Source: Bacteroidales bacterium (GTDB lineage Bacteria; Bacteroidota; Bacteroidia; Bacteroidales; UBA932). From it: a stretch of DNA of 64,000 nucleotides. This document shows, piece by piece, positions 47,303 to 56,879 of this stretch. The translations under genes and the position numbers were made by a program. The stretch covers positions 28,105 through 92,104 of the forward strand of contig JAEEXQ010000001.1 in the NCBI GenBank assembly GCA_016287875.1. The letters run 5' to 3'. The notes under the pieces were generated by a model. That model was not told the origin of the DNA. It saw only the letters and a list, made by a program, of their open reading frames with translations, and made no database searches. How positions within the stretch are numbered: the first letter of the stretch is position 1; each line of letters begins with the position of its first letter.

Positions 47303-48379
47303 ATGAAAAAGAGCATTATCGCCCTCGTGGCCGTCCTGGCCGCCTCGGTGGCTTGCAATCGTCAGGCCCCTGAACTCTACACCATCGGAAATGGTTCCGG
47401 GATGGAAGTCAGCATTACCAACTATGGCGGACGCATAGTCTCGCTCGTGGTTCCGGACAGGGACGGCGTGCTTCGCGACGTGGTCCTGGGTTTCGATGAC
47501 CTGAAGGACTACTATCCTTGCCGCAACAAGACCGATTTCGGAGCTTCGATAGGCCGCTATGCCAACCGCATCAAGGACGGCAGGTTCACCATCGACGGCA
47601 AGGAATACCAGCTCCCCCGCAACAACTTCGGGCATTGCCTGCACGGAGGCCGTAGGGGTTGGCAGTACCAGTTCTACAATGTCGTGGAGCAGAGTGCGGA
47701 CAGAATCAAGCTCGAGCGCATCTCTCCGGACGGCGACCAGCATTTCCCGGGGAACGTGAAGGCTTACGTCACCTTCACGGTCACGGATTCCAATGCCCTC
47801 GACATCAGCTACGAGGCTGTCACGGATGCTCCTACCTTCATAAATATGACCAACCACGCCTATTTCAACCTCTCCGGTAATCCGGCGGAGCATTCGGTAT
47901 GCGACGACTCCCTTTATGTGAACGCGTCGGCCTTCACTCCCGTCGATGCCACTTTCATGACCACCGGCGAGATACTCCCGGTCGAAGGTACTCCTATGGA
48001 TTTCCGCAAGGCCAAGCTTATTGGACAGGATATCGATGCTGATTACGAGCAGCTGCACAACGGCCGTGGCTACGACCATAACTGGGTGCTGGATACCGCG
48101 GGGGATGAAAGCGTCCCCGCAGCCGAACTGTACTGCCCCGAGAGCGGCATAGTGCTGCAGGTCTTTACCGACGAACCCGGCATACAGATCTATTCCGGCA
48201 ATTTCCTGGACGGCAAGGTCACCGGCAAGGGCGGTGTCCGCTACGGTTTCCGCCACGCCATCTGCCTCGAGACCCAGAAATTCCCGGATTCTCCCAACAA
48301 GCCCCAGTGGCCTTCGGCCCTGGTGAAGCCCGGGGAGACTTATACCAGCCACTGTATTTTTGCATTCGGAACCAGATAA
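47303..48379 (+). CDS. galM: Aldose 1-epimerase, lipoprotein
   Basis: GRYANRIKDGRFTIDGKEYQL, NHAYFNLSG, DHNWVLD, SVACNRQ lipobox. Confidence 0.93.
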   Translation: MKKSIIALVAVLAASVACNRQAPELYTIGNGSGMEVSITNYGGRIVSLVVPDRDGVLRDVVLGFDDLKDYYPCRNKTDFGASIGRYANRIKDGRFTIDGKEYQLPRNNFGHCLHGGRRGWQYQFYNVVEQSADRIKLERISPDGDQHFPGNVKAYVTFTVTDSNALDISYEAVTDAPTFINMTNHAYFNLSGNPAEHSVCDDSLYVNASAFTPVDATFMTTGEILPVEGTPMDFRKAKLIGQDIDADYEQLHNGRGYDHNWVLDTAGDESVPAAELYCPESGIVLQVFTDEPGIQIYSGNFLDGKVTGKGGVRYGFRHAICLETQKFPDSPNKPQWPSALVKPGETYTSHCIFAFGTR

Positions 48380-48385
48380 CCATAT

Positions 48386-50236
48386 ATGATGAAAAGACTT
48401 TTCTGCTTTCTGTCCTTGTTCCTGGCTGCGGCCTGCGGAAAGGGGCAGGAACCTGCCGGGAAGGTTGAGGATTCCATAGTCCTCTCCTCGGCTGAGAGCT
48501 ATTCGATGGCGGCCAAGGGTGAAAGTGTCACCATTTCTTTCAGCTCTTCCGGCAATTGGACCTCTTCCGTTTCGGCGGATTGGATCAGCCTGACTCCCGC
48601 GTCAGGAGGGGCTGGACGCTGCGAGGCCATACTCCGCGCCAGCGCCAATCCTTCTTCCGAGGGGAGGCAGGCCACCCTGACCATTAGAACCGGATCCGCA
48701 TCCGGGACCGTGAGCGTGTCGCAGGATGGCAGCATTCCCGACATATTCGAAGCGGACGTCCACGACCGCAAAGCCCCCTCGGGCGGCGAGAGTTTCTCCG
48801 TCGCGGTGAATACGAATATGGAGCTCAGCATAGAGGCTCCTTCCTGGGTGAGCGCCACGCGCAGCGCCGAGGGCTATGATTTCGTGGTTTCCTCCAACGA
48901 AACCAGCGGCTCGCGCACCGGCACGGTGACCATATCCACGCCCGTTTCCAGCAAGAAGGCATCTTTCGTCATAAAGCAGAAATCCGTCTATTCCCTTTAC
49001 ATCCTGGCCATAGGCAACAGCTTCTCCTGGGATGCGATGGAATACCTCTACCAGATACTCCGGGACCTGGGGTACAAGGATATCTTCCTGGGTAACCTAT
49101 ATATAGGGGGATGCACCCTGCAGACCCACGCCGGCAATCTTAACAACTATTCGAGTGCATACGAGTACCGCACGAACAACAGCGGCAGCTGGTCCAGCAA
49201 GAAAGACTTTGCCGCCAATGCCGCCCTGCGCGAGAGGGATTGGGATTTCGTGAGCATGCAGCAGGCCAGCGGATCTTCCGGAATGCCGGACACCTACGAG
49301 CCTTATCTATCTACCATAATCGAAAAGGTCAAGGCCTATTGCCCGGATGCCAGGCTGATGTGGCATATGACCTGGGCCTACCAGGGCAATTCCACGCACA
49401 GCGAGTTCTCCAAATATGGCAAGGACCAGATGACTATGTACAACGCTATAGTGAACTGTGTCAAGACCAAGGTGCTGGCTCACGACGAGGTGTCGTTCGT
49501 CATCCCTTGCGGCACGGCCGTGCAGAATATGCGCACCAGTTTCTATGGCGACAACCTCACCCGCGACGGATATCATATGTCCTACGATGTGGGCCGTCTG
49601 CTCACCGGTCTGATGTGGGCCAGGCAGATAACGGGCAAGAGCATAGCCGACGTTAGCTACAAGCCGTCTTCCTATACCTATACCGACAAGCTCATCTCTG
49701 CCATCAAAGAGGCGGTGGAGTCTGCCTACTCGACCCCTTATGCTGTCACGCAGTCATCTTACCCGGGTACTGGAGGAGGCGGTGGCAATACTCCCGAAGA
49801 GATAATGCGGAGTTACGGTTATGATCCGACCAATTATTCCGCCGTCACACTTCAGATAGCGCATAATGCCTACTGGAATTCCACCGAGAAATCTACGGTC
49901 ATATCTGCCGCTACCGGTAGCACGGCCTCGAACCTGAACCAGTTCGCCGCTACGCAGATGTTCATCAAGTCCGAGATCCCCAACGGTTCGCTGATCGTGC
50001 TCAAGTCCGGCTTCCAGTATCGCCCCGAGGGGTGGGTCTCGCTTACTTCCAAGAACAACTCATCGTCCCGTCCCGGCAATACTACCACTCAGTTGGTCGA
50101 AGTGAACGATACCTGGTGGGCAAGCTGGAACTACAGGGCTTTCAACCTCGCCAAGCTCGGCAATCCCGGGCTTGACGCTGCAGGCCAGGCCGAACTCGAC
50201 AACTGCTTCTACATCTTCACCCCCAAAAGAAACTAG
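48386..50236 (+). CDS. BACON-domain lipoprotein with DUF4886 (SGNH-like) domain
   Basis: Two BACON-like repeats; LYILAIGNSFSWDAMEYLYQILRDLGY...WDFVSMQQASG; AAACGKG lipobox. Confidence 0.85.
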   Translation: MMKRLFCFLSLFLAAACGKGQEPAGKVEDSIVLSSAESYSMAAKGESVTISFSSSGNWTSSVSADWISLTPASGGAGRCEAILRASANPSSEGRQATLTIRTGSASGTVSVSQDGSIPDIFEADVHDRKAPSGGESFSVAVNTNMELSIEAPSWVSATRSAEGYDFVVSSNETSGSRTGTVTISTPVSSKKASFVIKQKSVYSLYILAIGNSFSWDAMEYLYQILRDLGYKDIFLGNLYIGGCTLQTHAGNLNNYSSAYEYRTNNSGSWSSKKDFAANAALRERDWDFVSMQQASGSSGMPDTYEPYLSTIIEKVKAYCPDARLMWHMTWAYQGNSTHSEFSKYGKDQMTMYNAIVNCVKTKVLAHDEVSFVIPCGTAVQNMRTSFYGDNLTRDGYHMSYDVGRLLTGLMWARQITGKSIADVSYKPSSYTYTDKLISAIKEAVESAYSTPYAVTQSSYPGTGGGGGNTPEEIMRSYGYDPTNYSAVTLQIAHNAYWNSTEKSTVISAATGSTASNLNQFAATQMFIKSEIPNGSLIVLKSGFQYRPEGWVSLTSKNNSSSRPGNTTTQLVEVNDTWWASWNYRAFNLAKLGNPGLDAAGQAELDNCFYIFTPKRN

Positions 50237-50270
50237 CCCCGCCGCAGGGAAGAGGGACAGTATAAACGGA

Positions 50271-50303
50271 CGAAAGGCCGGGACTTGCGTCTCGGCCTTT
50301 CTG
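50271..50303 (+). terminator. Intrinsic terminator
   Basis: GAAAGGCCG-ggacttgcgtct-CGGCCTTTC. Confidence 0.6.
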
Positions 50304-50308
50304 CTCCC

Positions 50309-50407
50309 CCTGAAGTCGAATTGTTGAACTTATGGCGAGATTTCTGCCGGGTGGCAGAGTATATCCAAGGCAACCGCGAATGGCTGCTGCCTTTATTAGA
50401 GCAATAA
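50309..50407 (+). pseudogene. Orphan C-terminal coding fragment
   Basis: Start-less open frame PEVELLNLWRDFCRVAEYIQGNREWLLPLLEQ* looks protein-like. Confidence 0.35.
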
Positions 50408-50474
50408 AAACCGAGGGGGATAGAGTAGAGTGCCATTCGGCACAAGGTTTATGCACAACCTACATCAAGCACCT

Positions 50475-50615
50475 CTAATACTTGCGGTAGTGGCTTCGAA
50501 CCTTGACGTTTTTGCCATTGCAAATTCGCGTGTGCGCCTTCACTTTGACAATCCGTTCAACCTCCACCCCAATGGAGATTTGAACAAGTTTGTTGTATGT
50601 TCTCCTTTTATTCAT
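50475..50615 (-). CDS. Hypothetical 46-aa basic protein
   Basis: Translation MNKRRTYNKLVQISIGVEVERIVKVKAHTRICNGKNVKVRSHYRKY*; no clear RBS. Confidence 0.45.
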   Translation of the reverse strand: MNKRRTYNKLVQISIGVEVERIVKVKAHTRICNGKNVKVRSHYRKY

Positions 50616-50689
50616 GTAGATTATTATTGGACTTGTAAGAACAACGCACCCCTTGTTTCAGTACCTCCCCCTCGGTTACGGTTCTGAGT

Positions 50690-50755
50690 AAAAAAACAGA
50701 CATCCACTTAGAGGATAGATGTCTGTTCTGTTGCCCAATAATGTCATCTACATGA
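50690..50755 (-). ncRNA. Candidate small RNA with own promoter and terminator
   Basis: Minus strand TTTG(50791-50788)-N19-TACCTTTG(50768-50761), hairpin TGTCAT-GTAG-ATGACA, terminator AACAGACATC...GATGTCTGTTTTTTT. Confidence 0.55.
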
Positions 50756-51159
50756 CAATGCAAAGGTAATCATTTTTTTTCCACCGCCAAATTTCTTTTT
50801 TAAAATGTGATACCATAGTCCCCCTCAAATCTTTAAACATTTAATGCTCTTCCGTCCTCCCAGCAGTGCTAGCGTATGAAAGCTGTTCCGCGTATTTGTA
50901 GGACACCAAGCATAATAAGTGCCCCCTCTGAGTCATGAGTGTCTTTCGGAAGTTGACCAGAGATAAAAAATACTACTACACCTGTCACTTTTCCCCTGCT
51001 TCCAAACGGAGCCCCCAACCCTATTGCTCAGTTGGTCCTCGGCATCCTTGCTCAATTTAATTCGATGGAGCGTTCGTTGATCCGATCAAGAATGGAAAGC
51101 GGGTACAATCATTACCGTAGCCTTGGCGGCTAGGTTGGAAGAACGGTAGGTTAGCGGAA

Positions 51160-51384
51160 TTAGAAGATTACGATGCCGAGGAAGTGGCAGACAATTCCAA
51201 CCACGCCCAATACGATGGGGAGGACGGTGTAGGAAATGACATGAAGGAATGTGCCGAACTTGTCGCCGTAGGCTTCCTTCATCCTGTCGATTTTGCCAAG
51301 CCATTTGTTGTTCTTGAAGATTCTCAAGTATATGGTGAACAGACCATATACGATAAATAGGATACTGATAATGAGTTGTAGCAT
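51160..51384 (-). CDS. Small hydrophobic protein, hypothetical
   Basis: 74 aa with two predicted TM segments. Confidence 0.6.
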   Translation of the reverse strand: MLQLIISILFIVYGLFTIYLRIFKNNKWLGKIDRMKEAYGDKFGTFLHVISYTVLPIVLGVVGIVCHFLGIVIF

Positions 51385-51399
51385 GGTGGGATTGATTTA

Positions 51400-52491
51400 T
51401 TAGCAACTTTGCAATTCAAAGCGGACTTTGTCGAATCTGCGGGCGAGAAGATCCTCGCGGGAGATGACGAAATACAGAGCGCCGCCATCATAGAACATCA
51501 ATTCGTTCTCATCGTCGGTCTCGACGGAATTGAACTGGAGGAGGAGCACGTCTTTCTGAAGGTCCGTCAGGATGCTATCCTGCGCCGGATCATCGTATCC
51601 GAGAAGACTTCCCTGCATTGTGGCAGGCAAATAACCAAGCCTCTGCATTGCGATTCCTTGCTCGTTCACAAACTTATAATTCATTTCAGGGTCTATCCGC
51701 ACAAGATCCTCATAGCGGGGATAACTGTCCGAAACCTCTAAATGCAGGGGCGATTCTTTCAGCCGGTATCCTGCTTCCAGGCTATCCGGGAAATCGCAGC
51801 GGTGGAGCGGGCTGGCATCTTCATCAAAGTAGAGCACACGGACCGAATTCTCCGTTCCTTCCCAGTTCATCTCACTGAGCTCATAAAAGAAATACAGGTG
51901 TCCGGTTTTGGGCAGCAAAGATTTCGTGTCGTATTTCGACAGCTCGGCGCAGTCGAACTGAAGGAGAAGGGAAAGCGGCCTTCCGGCATCGTCCAGCGGC
52001 CATTCGAACCCATCCGGCACATCCGGGCACCCTCCATATTTTGATCCCCCGACAGGCAGATCCTTATCTTTGGAGAAGGGGATCTTCAGCTCTATGCAGT
52101 CCTTGCGCAGACGCTGCATTTCCTGCATTATAGTCTGAATCATCGATTCGTCCAGATTCTCATATTTATCCTGCTGACGTTTGATGAGTTTCCGGTACTC
52201 TTTCCAATATGTGAAGTACGAGTACATTTTATATCCCTCGATGGCAAGGAGGAGCAGCAGGTATTTGATGAAATGCGAAATCTTGCCGCTCACGCCGAAA
52301 ACAATCGCTAGAAGGACGAGGATAACGGTGATGAGAGACAGGTTTCGTGGGTGAAGGATAACTCCCAGGAATTGCGGGAAGCTTTTCGCATTTCGTAATT
52401 CTTCGAGTATTATCCTGGTGGTCGACCCTTCGTCGGACGGCTTCTTGAACATGCGCCCGACCCACTTGCTGAACTTTCCTTTTTCGGACAT
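51400..52491 (-). CDS. YwqG/DUF1963-family protein with N-terminal TM segments
   Basis: LPVGGSKYGGCPDVPDGFEWPLDDAGRPLSLLLQFDCAELSKYD...GHLYFFYEL; AMQRLGYLPATMQG. Confidence 0.85.
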   Translation of the reverse strand: MSEKGKFSKWVGRMFKKPSDEGSTTRIILEELRNAKSFPQFLGVILHPRNLSLITVILVLLAIVFGVSGKISHFIKYLLLLLAIEGYKMYSYFTYWKEYRKLIKRQQDKYENLDESMIQTIMQEMQRLRKDCIELKIPFSKDKDLPVGGSKYGGCPDVPDGFEWPLDDAGRPLSLLLQFDCAELSKYDTKSLLPKTGHLYFFYELSEMNWEGTENSVRVLYFDEDASPLHRCDFPDSLEAGYRLKESPLHLEVSDSYPRYEDLVRIDPEMNYKFVNEQGIAMQRLGYLPATMQGSLLGYDDPAQDSILTDLQKDVLLLQFNSVETDDENELMFYDGGALYFVISREDLLARRFDKVRFELQSC

Positions 52492-52500
52492 GGGGGAAGA

Positions 52501-53010
52501 TTATTTAAACTGTTTAGTCCAGGCAACTATTTTCCACTTGGGATCGTGTTCCATTATGTACTCGAAGGGCCTTGGATATGATTCATTATCAATGATTTCT
52601 TTCAAAAGCTTATCTACGGGTTTGGGGTCATAGACCTGCCAGATCATCTGGCATGTTCCGTCCCAGGTTTCACGTGCAAGGAATAACGCATTGGGATGTG
52701 CGGTGTCTCCTTTTATCTGTTCGGACAGGCTTTCGAGATAGTCGATTACCATTTTGGACTCGTCGGAAGTAGGCATGCCATTCTCCGCCAGTTCTTTGAG
52801 CTCCATTGTCAGAGTCAGTGTCCAGGCGAAGATATCTTTTGCTTTGAACTTTCTAAGAGCAGTGTTTACAACCGTGATGGCCGGCTTGCCGTCGATAGTG
52901 CTCTCCACGAGAGCATAGTAGTCTTTGGGTATTTCGACTTTCCTCTGTATGCTTTGGCCACATGCGAATAAGCTGGATAAAAGGCTCATAATCAATACAA
53001 GATACTTCAT
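52501..53010 (-). CDS. Hypothetical secreted protein
   Basis: Signal peptide MKYLVLIMSLLSSLFACGQ; no family recognised. Confidence 0.65.
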   Translation of the reverse strand: MKYLVLIMSLLSSLFACGQSIQRKVEIPKDYYALVESTIDGKPAITVVNTALRKFKAKDIFAWTLTLTMELKELAENGMPTSDESKMVIDYLESLSEQIKGDTAHPNALFLARETWDGTCQMIWQVYDPKPVDKLLKEIIDNESYPRPFEYIMEHDPKWKIVAWTKQFK

Positions 53011-53094
53011 TCCCGATTGTTTGTTTCAAAGGTAAATAAAAAAGGTTAAAACACAAGTTCCACCACCCTCGTGGTCAAAACGGCGAGTCCAACC

Positions 53095-53208
53095 AAGCTG
53101 GCGGCTAACTATCTTTGTTGCAATGTTTTAAGCAAAAGCGTCCCCCTTCGAAACGAGGGGGAGCACTATAGACATCTCGTTGATTATCAGCCACTTGCCC
53201 GCCATGGC
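53095..53208 (+). repeat. 114-bp palindromic element, copy D (orphan)
   Basis: CTGGCGGCTAAC...GTTTTAAGCAAAAGCGTCCCCC...GGGGGAGC...TTGATTATCAGCCACTTGCCCGCCATGGC; gap-free with copies A-C. Confidence 0.85.
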
Positions 53209-53235
53209 TCTGAAAAAGCTATCCTCCACCGCCAT

Positions 53236-53271
53236 AAAAAAAGCCCGGCAACCTTGCGGCTGCCGGACTTG
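53236..53271 (-). terminator. Terminator downstream of tRNA-Asn
   Basis: Minus strand AAGTCCGGCAGCCGCAAGGTTGCCGGGCTTTTTTT. Confidence 0.8.
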
Positions 53272-53345
53272 CTCCCCCTCGGGGACTTGAACCCAGGACC
53301 CCCTGATTAACAGTCAGGTGCTCTAACCAACTGAGCTAAGGAGGA
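53272..53345 (-). tRNA. tRNA-Asn (anticodon GTT)
   Basis: TCCTCCTTAGCTCAGTTGGTTAGAGC-CCTGA-CTGTTAA-TCAGG-...GGGTTCAAGTCCC...AGGGGGA-G. Confidence 0.96.
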
Positions 53346-53457
53346 ATTTGTGGACTGCAAAGGTAGTACAAAAAGTTTAGAGTGCAAAAATTTTTTACAT
53401 TTTTTTGATAGTCGTTTTTTGCGTATATTTGTAATCTTGTAAAGAGAAAGGTGTTAT

Positions 53458-54258
53458 ATGGACATATCCTTGCTGTCTAAGATGATAGGCCAGCTGCTGC
53501 TGGACCACGAGGAGGTCGGCCTTCCGGGGCTAGGGGCCTTTATGGCCGAAATGGTGCCCGCAAGTTTCTCCGATAAAGGATATACCATCAACCCTCCTTA
53601 CAGGCGGGTGACTTTCATTCCCAGCCGTTCCGAGGACGATTCCCTGGTGTCTCTTTACAGCGAAAGCAACGGCATCGACTACGATCAGGCAAAAGCTATA
53701 CTGCAGCATTTCCTGGAAGAGGCCAAGAAGGAACTTCTGGAAAAGAAACTCGTGGTTTTCCCGGGTCTCGGCCGCCTCCGCTCCACCCGTCAGAACAATT
53801 TCTTCTTCATAACCGACGAGGAACTGGACATCTTCCCGGACGGTTTCGGTTTGCCGGCGGTATCGCTCAAGAATCACATCGAGACCAAGGAGGAGGTGCA
53901 GTCGAAGGTCGAGGAACTGGTGAGCCTGGTGGAAGGCCCGGCACCGGCCGAGCTGGCCCCGGAGGAGGATGCAGCCCCGATAGAAATGCCCGAAACGCCT
54001 CTGGTCGAACCTGCAGAGCCTGAAACTGCTGCTGAGCCTGAAACTCCTGCAGAACCTGAAGCGCCGGCGCCTGTAAAGGTGAAGCGCGAACGGCATTTCC
54101 CCAAGTGGCTTAAAGTCACGCTGGTCACCATCCTTGTAATAGCCGCAGTAGCAGCCGTCGCCCTGGCCACCTTCGTGGTCCTGGCCCAGGCCGCCCCCGA
54201 CTTCATAGACTCCATACTCTATACTCCAGAGGAACTCCGGATCATCAATTATCAGTAG
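53458..54258 (+). CDS. HU-CCDC81-type domain protein with C-terminal transmembrane helix
   Basis: Tandem HU-like domains (GQLLLDHEEVGLPGLGAFMAEMVPA; FLEEAKKELLEKKLVVFPGLGRLRST), Pro/Glu linker, single TM. Confidence 0.8.
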   Translation: MDISLLSKMIGQLLLDHEEVGLPGLGAFMAEMVPASFSDKGYTINPPYRRVTFIPSRSEDDSLVSLYSESNGIDYDQAKAILQHFLEEAKKELLEKKLVVFPGLGRLRSTRQNNFFFITDEELDIFPDGFGLPAVSLKNHIETKEEVQSKVEELVSLVEGPAPAELAPEEDAAPIEMPETPLVEPAEPETAAEPETPAEPEAPAPVKVKRERHFPKWLKVTLVTILVIAAVAAVALATFVVLAQAAPDFIDSILYTPEELRIINYQ

Positions 54259-54262
54259 CGCA

Positions 54263-54832
54263 ATGGCCGAACTCCTCTATCCTGCAGAACCAGCACCCTT
54301 GATGGCGGTCAGATCCGCCAGGGGGAACGCCGAAATCTTGCCCATCATAGAACCATCCGGCCTGGTCATAGGCCGCAGCACCAGAAAGGTATGCCACGGC
54401 CGTCCCGACCTGCTGCATCCGGTGGTGCATCTGCATATCATCGACCCTTACGACAATCTCTACCTGCAGAAGCGCTCTATGACCAAGGACCTTCTTCCCG
54501 GTAGATGGGACACTGCTGTGGGCGGTCACGTAACCTACGGCGAGAGCCTAATCGAGGCCCTTTTCCGCGAGGCGGGGGAGGAACTGGGATTCGTGGATTT
54601 CAATCCCACCCTGCTGGAAAGCTATATATGGAACTCGCCCGTGGAATCCGAGATGGTGAACGTGTTCGCCACCGTGACGGACAGGGAGATAGAGCCCGAC
54701 AACGATGAGGTGGACGAGGGCCGCTGGTGGACCGTGCGCGAAATAGAGGATGCCATGGGGAAGGAAATCTTCACTCCCCAGTTCGAACAGGAATACTACA
54801 GGATAAAGGATAGGCTCTATACCCTTTTATAG
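54263..54832 (+). CDS. NUDIX hydrolase
   Basis: GGHVTYGESLIEALFREAGEELGF Nudix box. Confidence 0.92.
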   Translation: MAELLYPAEPAPLMAVRSARGNAEILPIIEPSGLVIGRSTRKVCHGRPDLLHPVVHLHIIDPYDNLYLQKRSMTKDLLPGRWDTAVGGHVTYGESLIEALFREAGEELGFVDFNPTLLESYIWNSPVESEMVNVFATVTDREIEPDNDEVDEGRWWTVREIEDAMGKEIFTPQFEQEYYRIKDRLYTLL

Positions 54833-54833
54833 T

Positions 54834-56879
54834 ATGGCCGACATTCATAAATTCATAAAGGATCAGCTTTCGGTCTGGCCTATGGCTGCGGCGAATTTCC
54901 GTTCGCTCAAGGCCGCCCGCTACCGTTACTTCAAGATAGGCGGACTCACCGTAAGCGTGCAGCTCAACCCCTGCCGCATAGCATCTTCCACCGCCGAGAT
55001 AGACGAACGTTCCATCGCCGCGAGGCCCTGCTTCCTCTGCGCGGACAAGCGCCCCAAGGAGCAGTTCCACGTCAAATACGAGGGCAAGAAACACCGCAAC
55101 TACAATGTGCAGGTGAATCCCTTCCCCATATTCCGCAACCACCTAGTGATAGTTCGCGACCAGCATATCCCCCAGACCATCTGGCATCATTTCCCGGATA
55201 TGCTGCTCTTCACCAGGATGTACCAGGATTTCACGGTCTTCTACAATGGCCCTATGAGCGGAGCCTCCGCCCCCGACCATCTCCATTTCCAGGCCTGCCC
55301 AAGAGGAGTGCTGCCTCTGGAAGAAGCGGCCGACAAGGCGCTGGACAGCGCCACGGGTGAGCTGGAAAGGGTGCAGGATGCAAGCCTCTATAAGTTCGAA
55401 GGCTATGCCCGCGGGGTGTATATCCTAAAGGGAACCACCCAGAAATCCATGGCCAAGCTCTTCTACCGCCTGCTGGAGTGCTCTCCGCGCAGGGAAGGGG
55501 AGAGCGAGCCCCGTTTCAACCTGTATTCCTGGTATAAGAACGGAGAATTCCGCACCGCAGTCATACTGCGTTCGAACCTGCGCTCCCACCATTATTATGC
55601 GGAAGGGGATGAGCACCTGACCATGAGTCCGGGTGCGGCGGATATGGCCGGATTCTTCATCGCCCCCCGCGAGGAGGATTTCCTGAAACTGCGCCACGAG
55701 CAGCTTCTCAGTATGATAGACGAAGTCTCGGTGAGTGCGGAAGATGATGCCCTGGTGGTATGGAGGCTTACCCGCAAGCAGCCGAAGATAGATGTCGGCA
55801 TAATGGCCGCCAAGGAAATCACCTTCGAGATAATATCCGACGGAGCCGGTCCCCAGCGCGTGAGCTGGGTGGACGGAAAGATAAACTACAACGGCTCCCT
55901 CTACGACGAACTGACCTTCGACGCGGTCACGCGCTCCACCCTCTTCAGCGAGCCCAGCTTCATACTCCACGACATTACCATCGGCATAGGATTCCATTGG
56001 GAGCAGAAGATAACCCGCCGTTTCGCAGGCCGGCTGCGCTTCATAGTCGAGGGGGACAAGATACGTGCGGTCAACCGCCTGGGCCTGGAGGACTACCTGC
56101 TGAGCGTGATATCCTCCGAGATGCACGCGGACGCTCCTCTGGAATTCCTGAAGGCGCACGCCATCATCTCCCGTTCCTGGGTGATGAGCAACCTGCGCAG
56201 CCACGAGCGCTTCGATGTGTGCGCAGACGATCATTGCCAGCGCTATCAGGGCCTGGACGGCGCCGTCGGCCAGAACGTGCGCGATGCCGTTGACCTCACC
56301 TGGGGCAGCGTCCTCACATACAAGGGAGAACTCTGCGATGCCCGTTATTCCAAGTGCTGCGGAGGCACTACCGAACTGTTCAGCACCTGCTGGGAAGACA
56401 AGGACTATCCCTACCTGCAGGCTGTGCCGGACGTTCCCGCACCGGGAGAAAAGCCATTCTGCGATACCGACGACGAGGAGATTCTCCGCAAGGTGCTTAA
56501 CGATTACGACCTGAAGACCCGCGATTTCTTCCGCTGGACTGCCAAGCTGGAAGGCAATATCAAAGATCTGAAACCTCTGAAACGGGGTCCGTCAGGAAGG
56601 ATATACGAACTGGAAATCGAGGACGACAAGGGCCGCAGGGTGATAGGCAAGGAACTTGTCATACGCAAGGCCCTGAGTTCGAACTGTCTTAAAAGTTCCG
56701 CCTTCGAAATCGAATGGAAAGGCGATGAATGCATACTCCACGGGCGTGGATGGGGCCATGGCGTAGGTCTCTGCCAGATAGGCGCTGCGGTAATGGCTTC
56801 GAAGGGATACGACTGCGCCAGGATACTCTCTCACTATTATCCCGGAACCGAAATCTCTGAACTGAAAGCGGATGGATAA
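54834..56879 (+). CDS. DUF4922 - SpoIID/LytB domain fusion protein
   Basis: N-terminal GALT/HIT-like SGASAPDHLHFQACPRG; C-terminal RLGLEDYLLSVISSEMHADAPLEFLKAHAIISRSWVMS...GRGWGHGVGLCQIGAAVMASKGYDCARILSHYYPGTEI. Confidence 0.9.
   Translation: MADIHKFIKDQLSVWPMAAANFRSLKAARYRYFKIGGLTVSVQLNPCRIASSTAEIDERSIAARPCFLCADKRPKEQFHVKYEGKKHRNYNVQVNPFPIFRNHLVIVRDQHIPQTIWHHFPDMLLFTRMYQDFTVFYNGPMSGASAPDHLHFQACPRGVLPLEEAADKALDSATGELERVQDASLYKFEGYARGVYILKGTTQKSMAKLFYRLLECSPRREGESEPRFNLYSWYKNGEFRTAVILRSNLRSHHYYAEGDEHLTMSPGAADMAGFFIAPREEDFLKLRHEQLLSMIDEVSVSAEDDALVVWRLTRKQPKIDVGIMAAKEITFEIISDGAGPQRVSWVDGKINYNGSLYDELTFDAVTRSTLFSEPSFILHDITIGIGFHWEQKITRRFAGRLRFIVEGDKIRAVNRLGLEDYLLSVISSEMHADAPLEFLKAHAIISRSWVMSNLRSHERFDVCADDHCQRYQGLDGAVGQNVRDAVDLTWGSVLTYKGELCDARYSKCCGGTTELFSTCWEDKDYPYLQAVPDVPAPGEKPFCDTDDEEILRKVLNDYDLKTRDFFRWTAKLEGNIKDLKPLKRGPSGRIYELEIEDDKGRRVIGKELVIRKALSSNCLKSSAFEIEWKGDECILHGRGWGHGVGLCQIGAAVMASKGYDCARILSHYYPGTEISELKADG

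Noticed and set aside
50640-50760. Hairpin ACAGACATC/GATGTCTGT considered as a CRISPR repeat or tracrRNA
   Set aside because: Single occurrence, no repeat-spacer pattern, no cas genes; better explained as an sRNA terminator.
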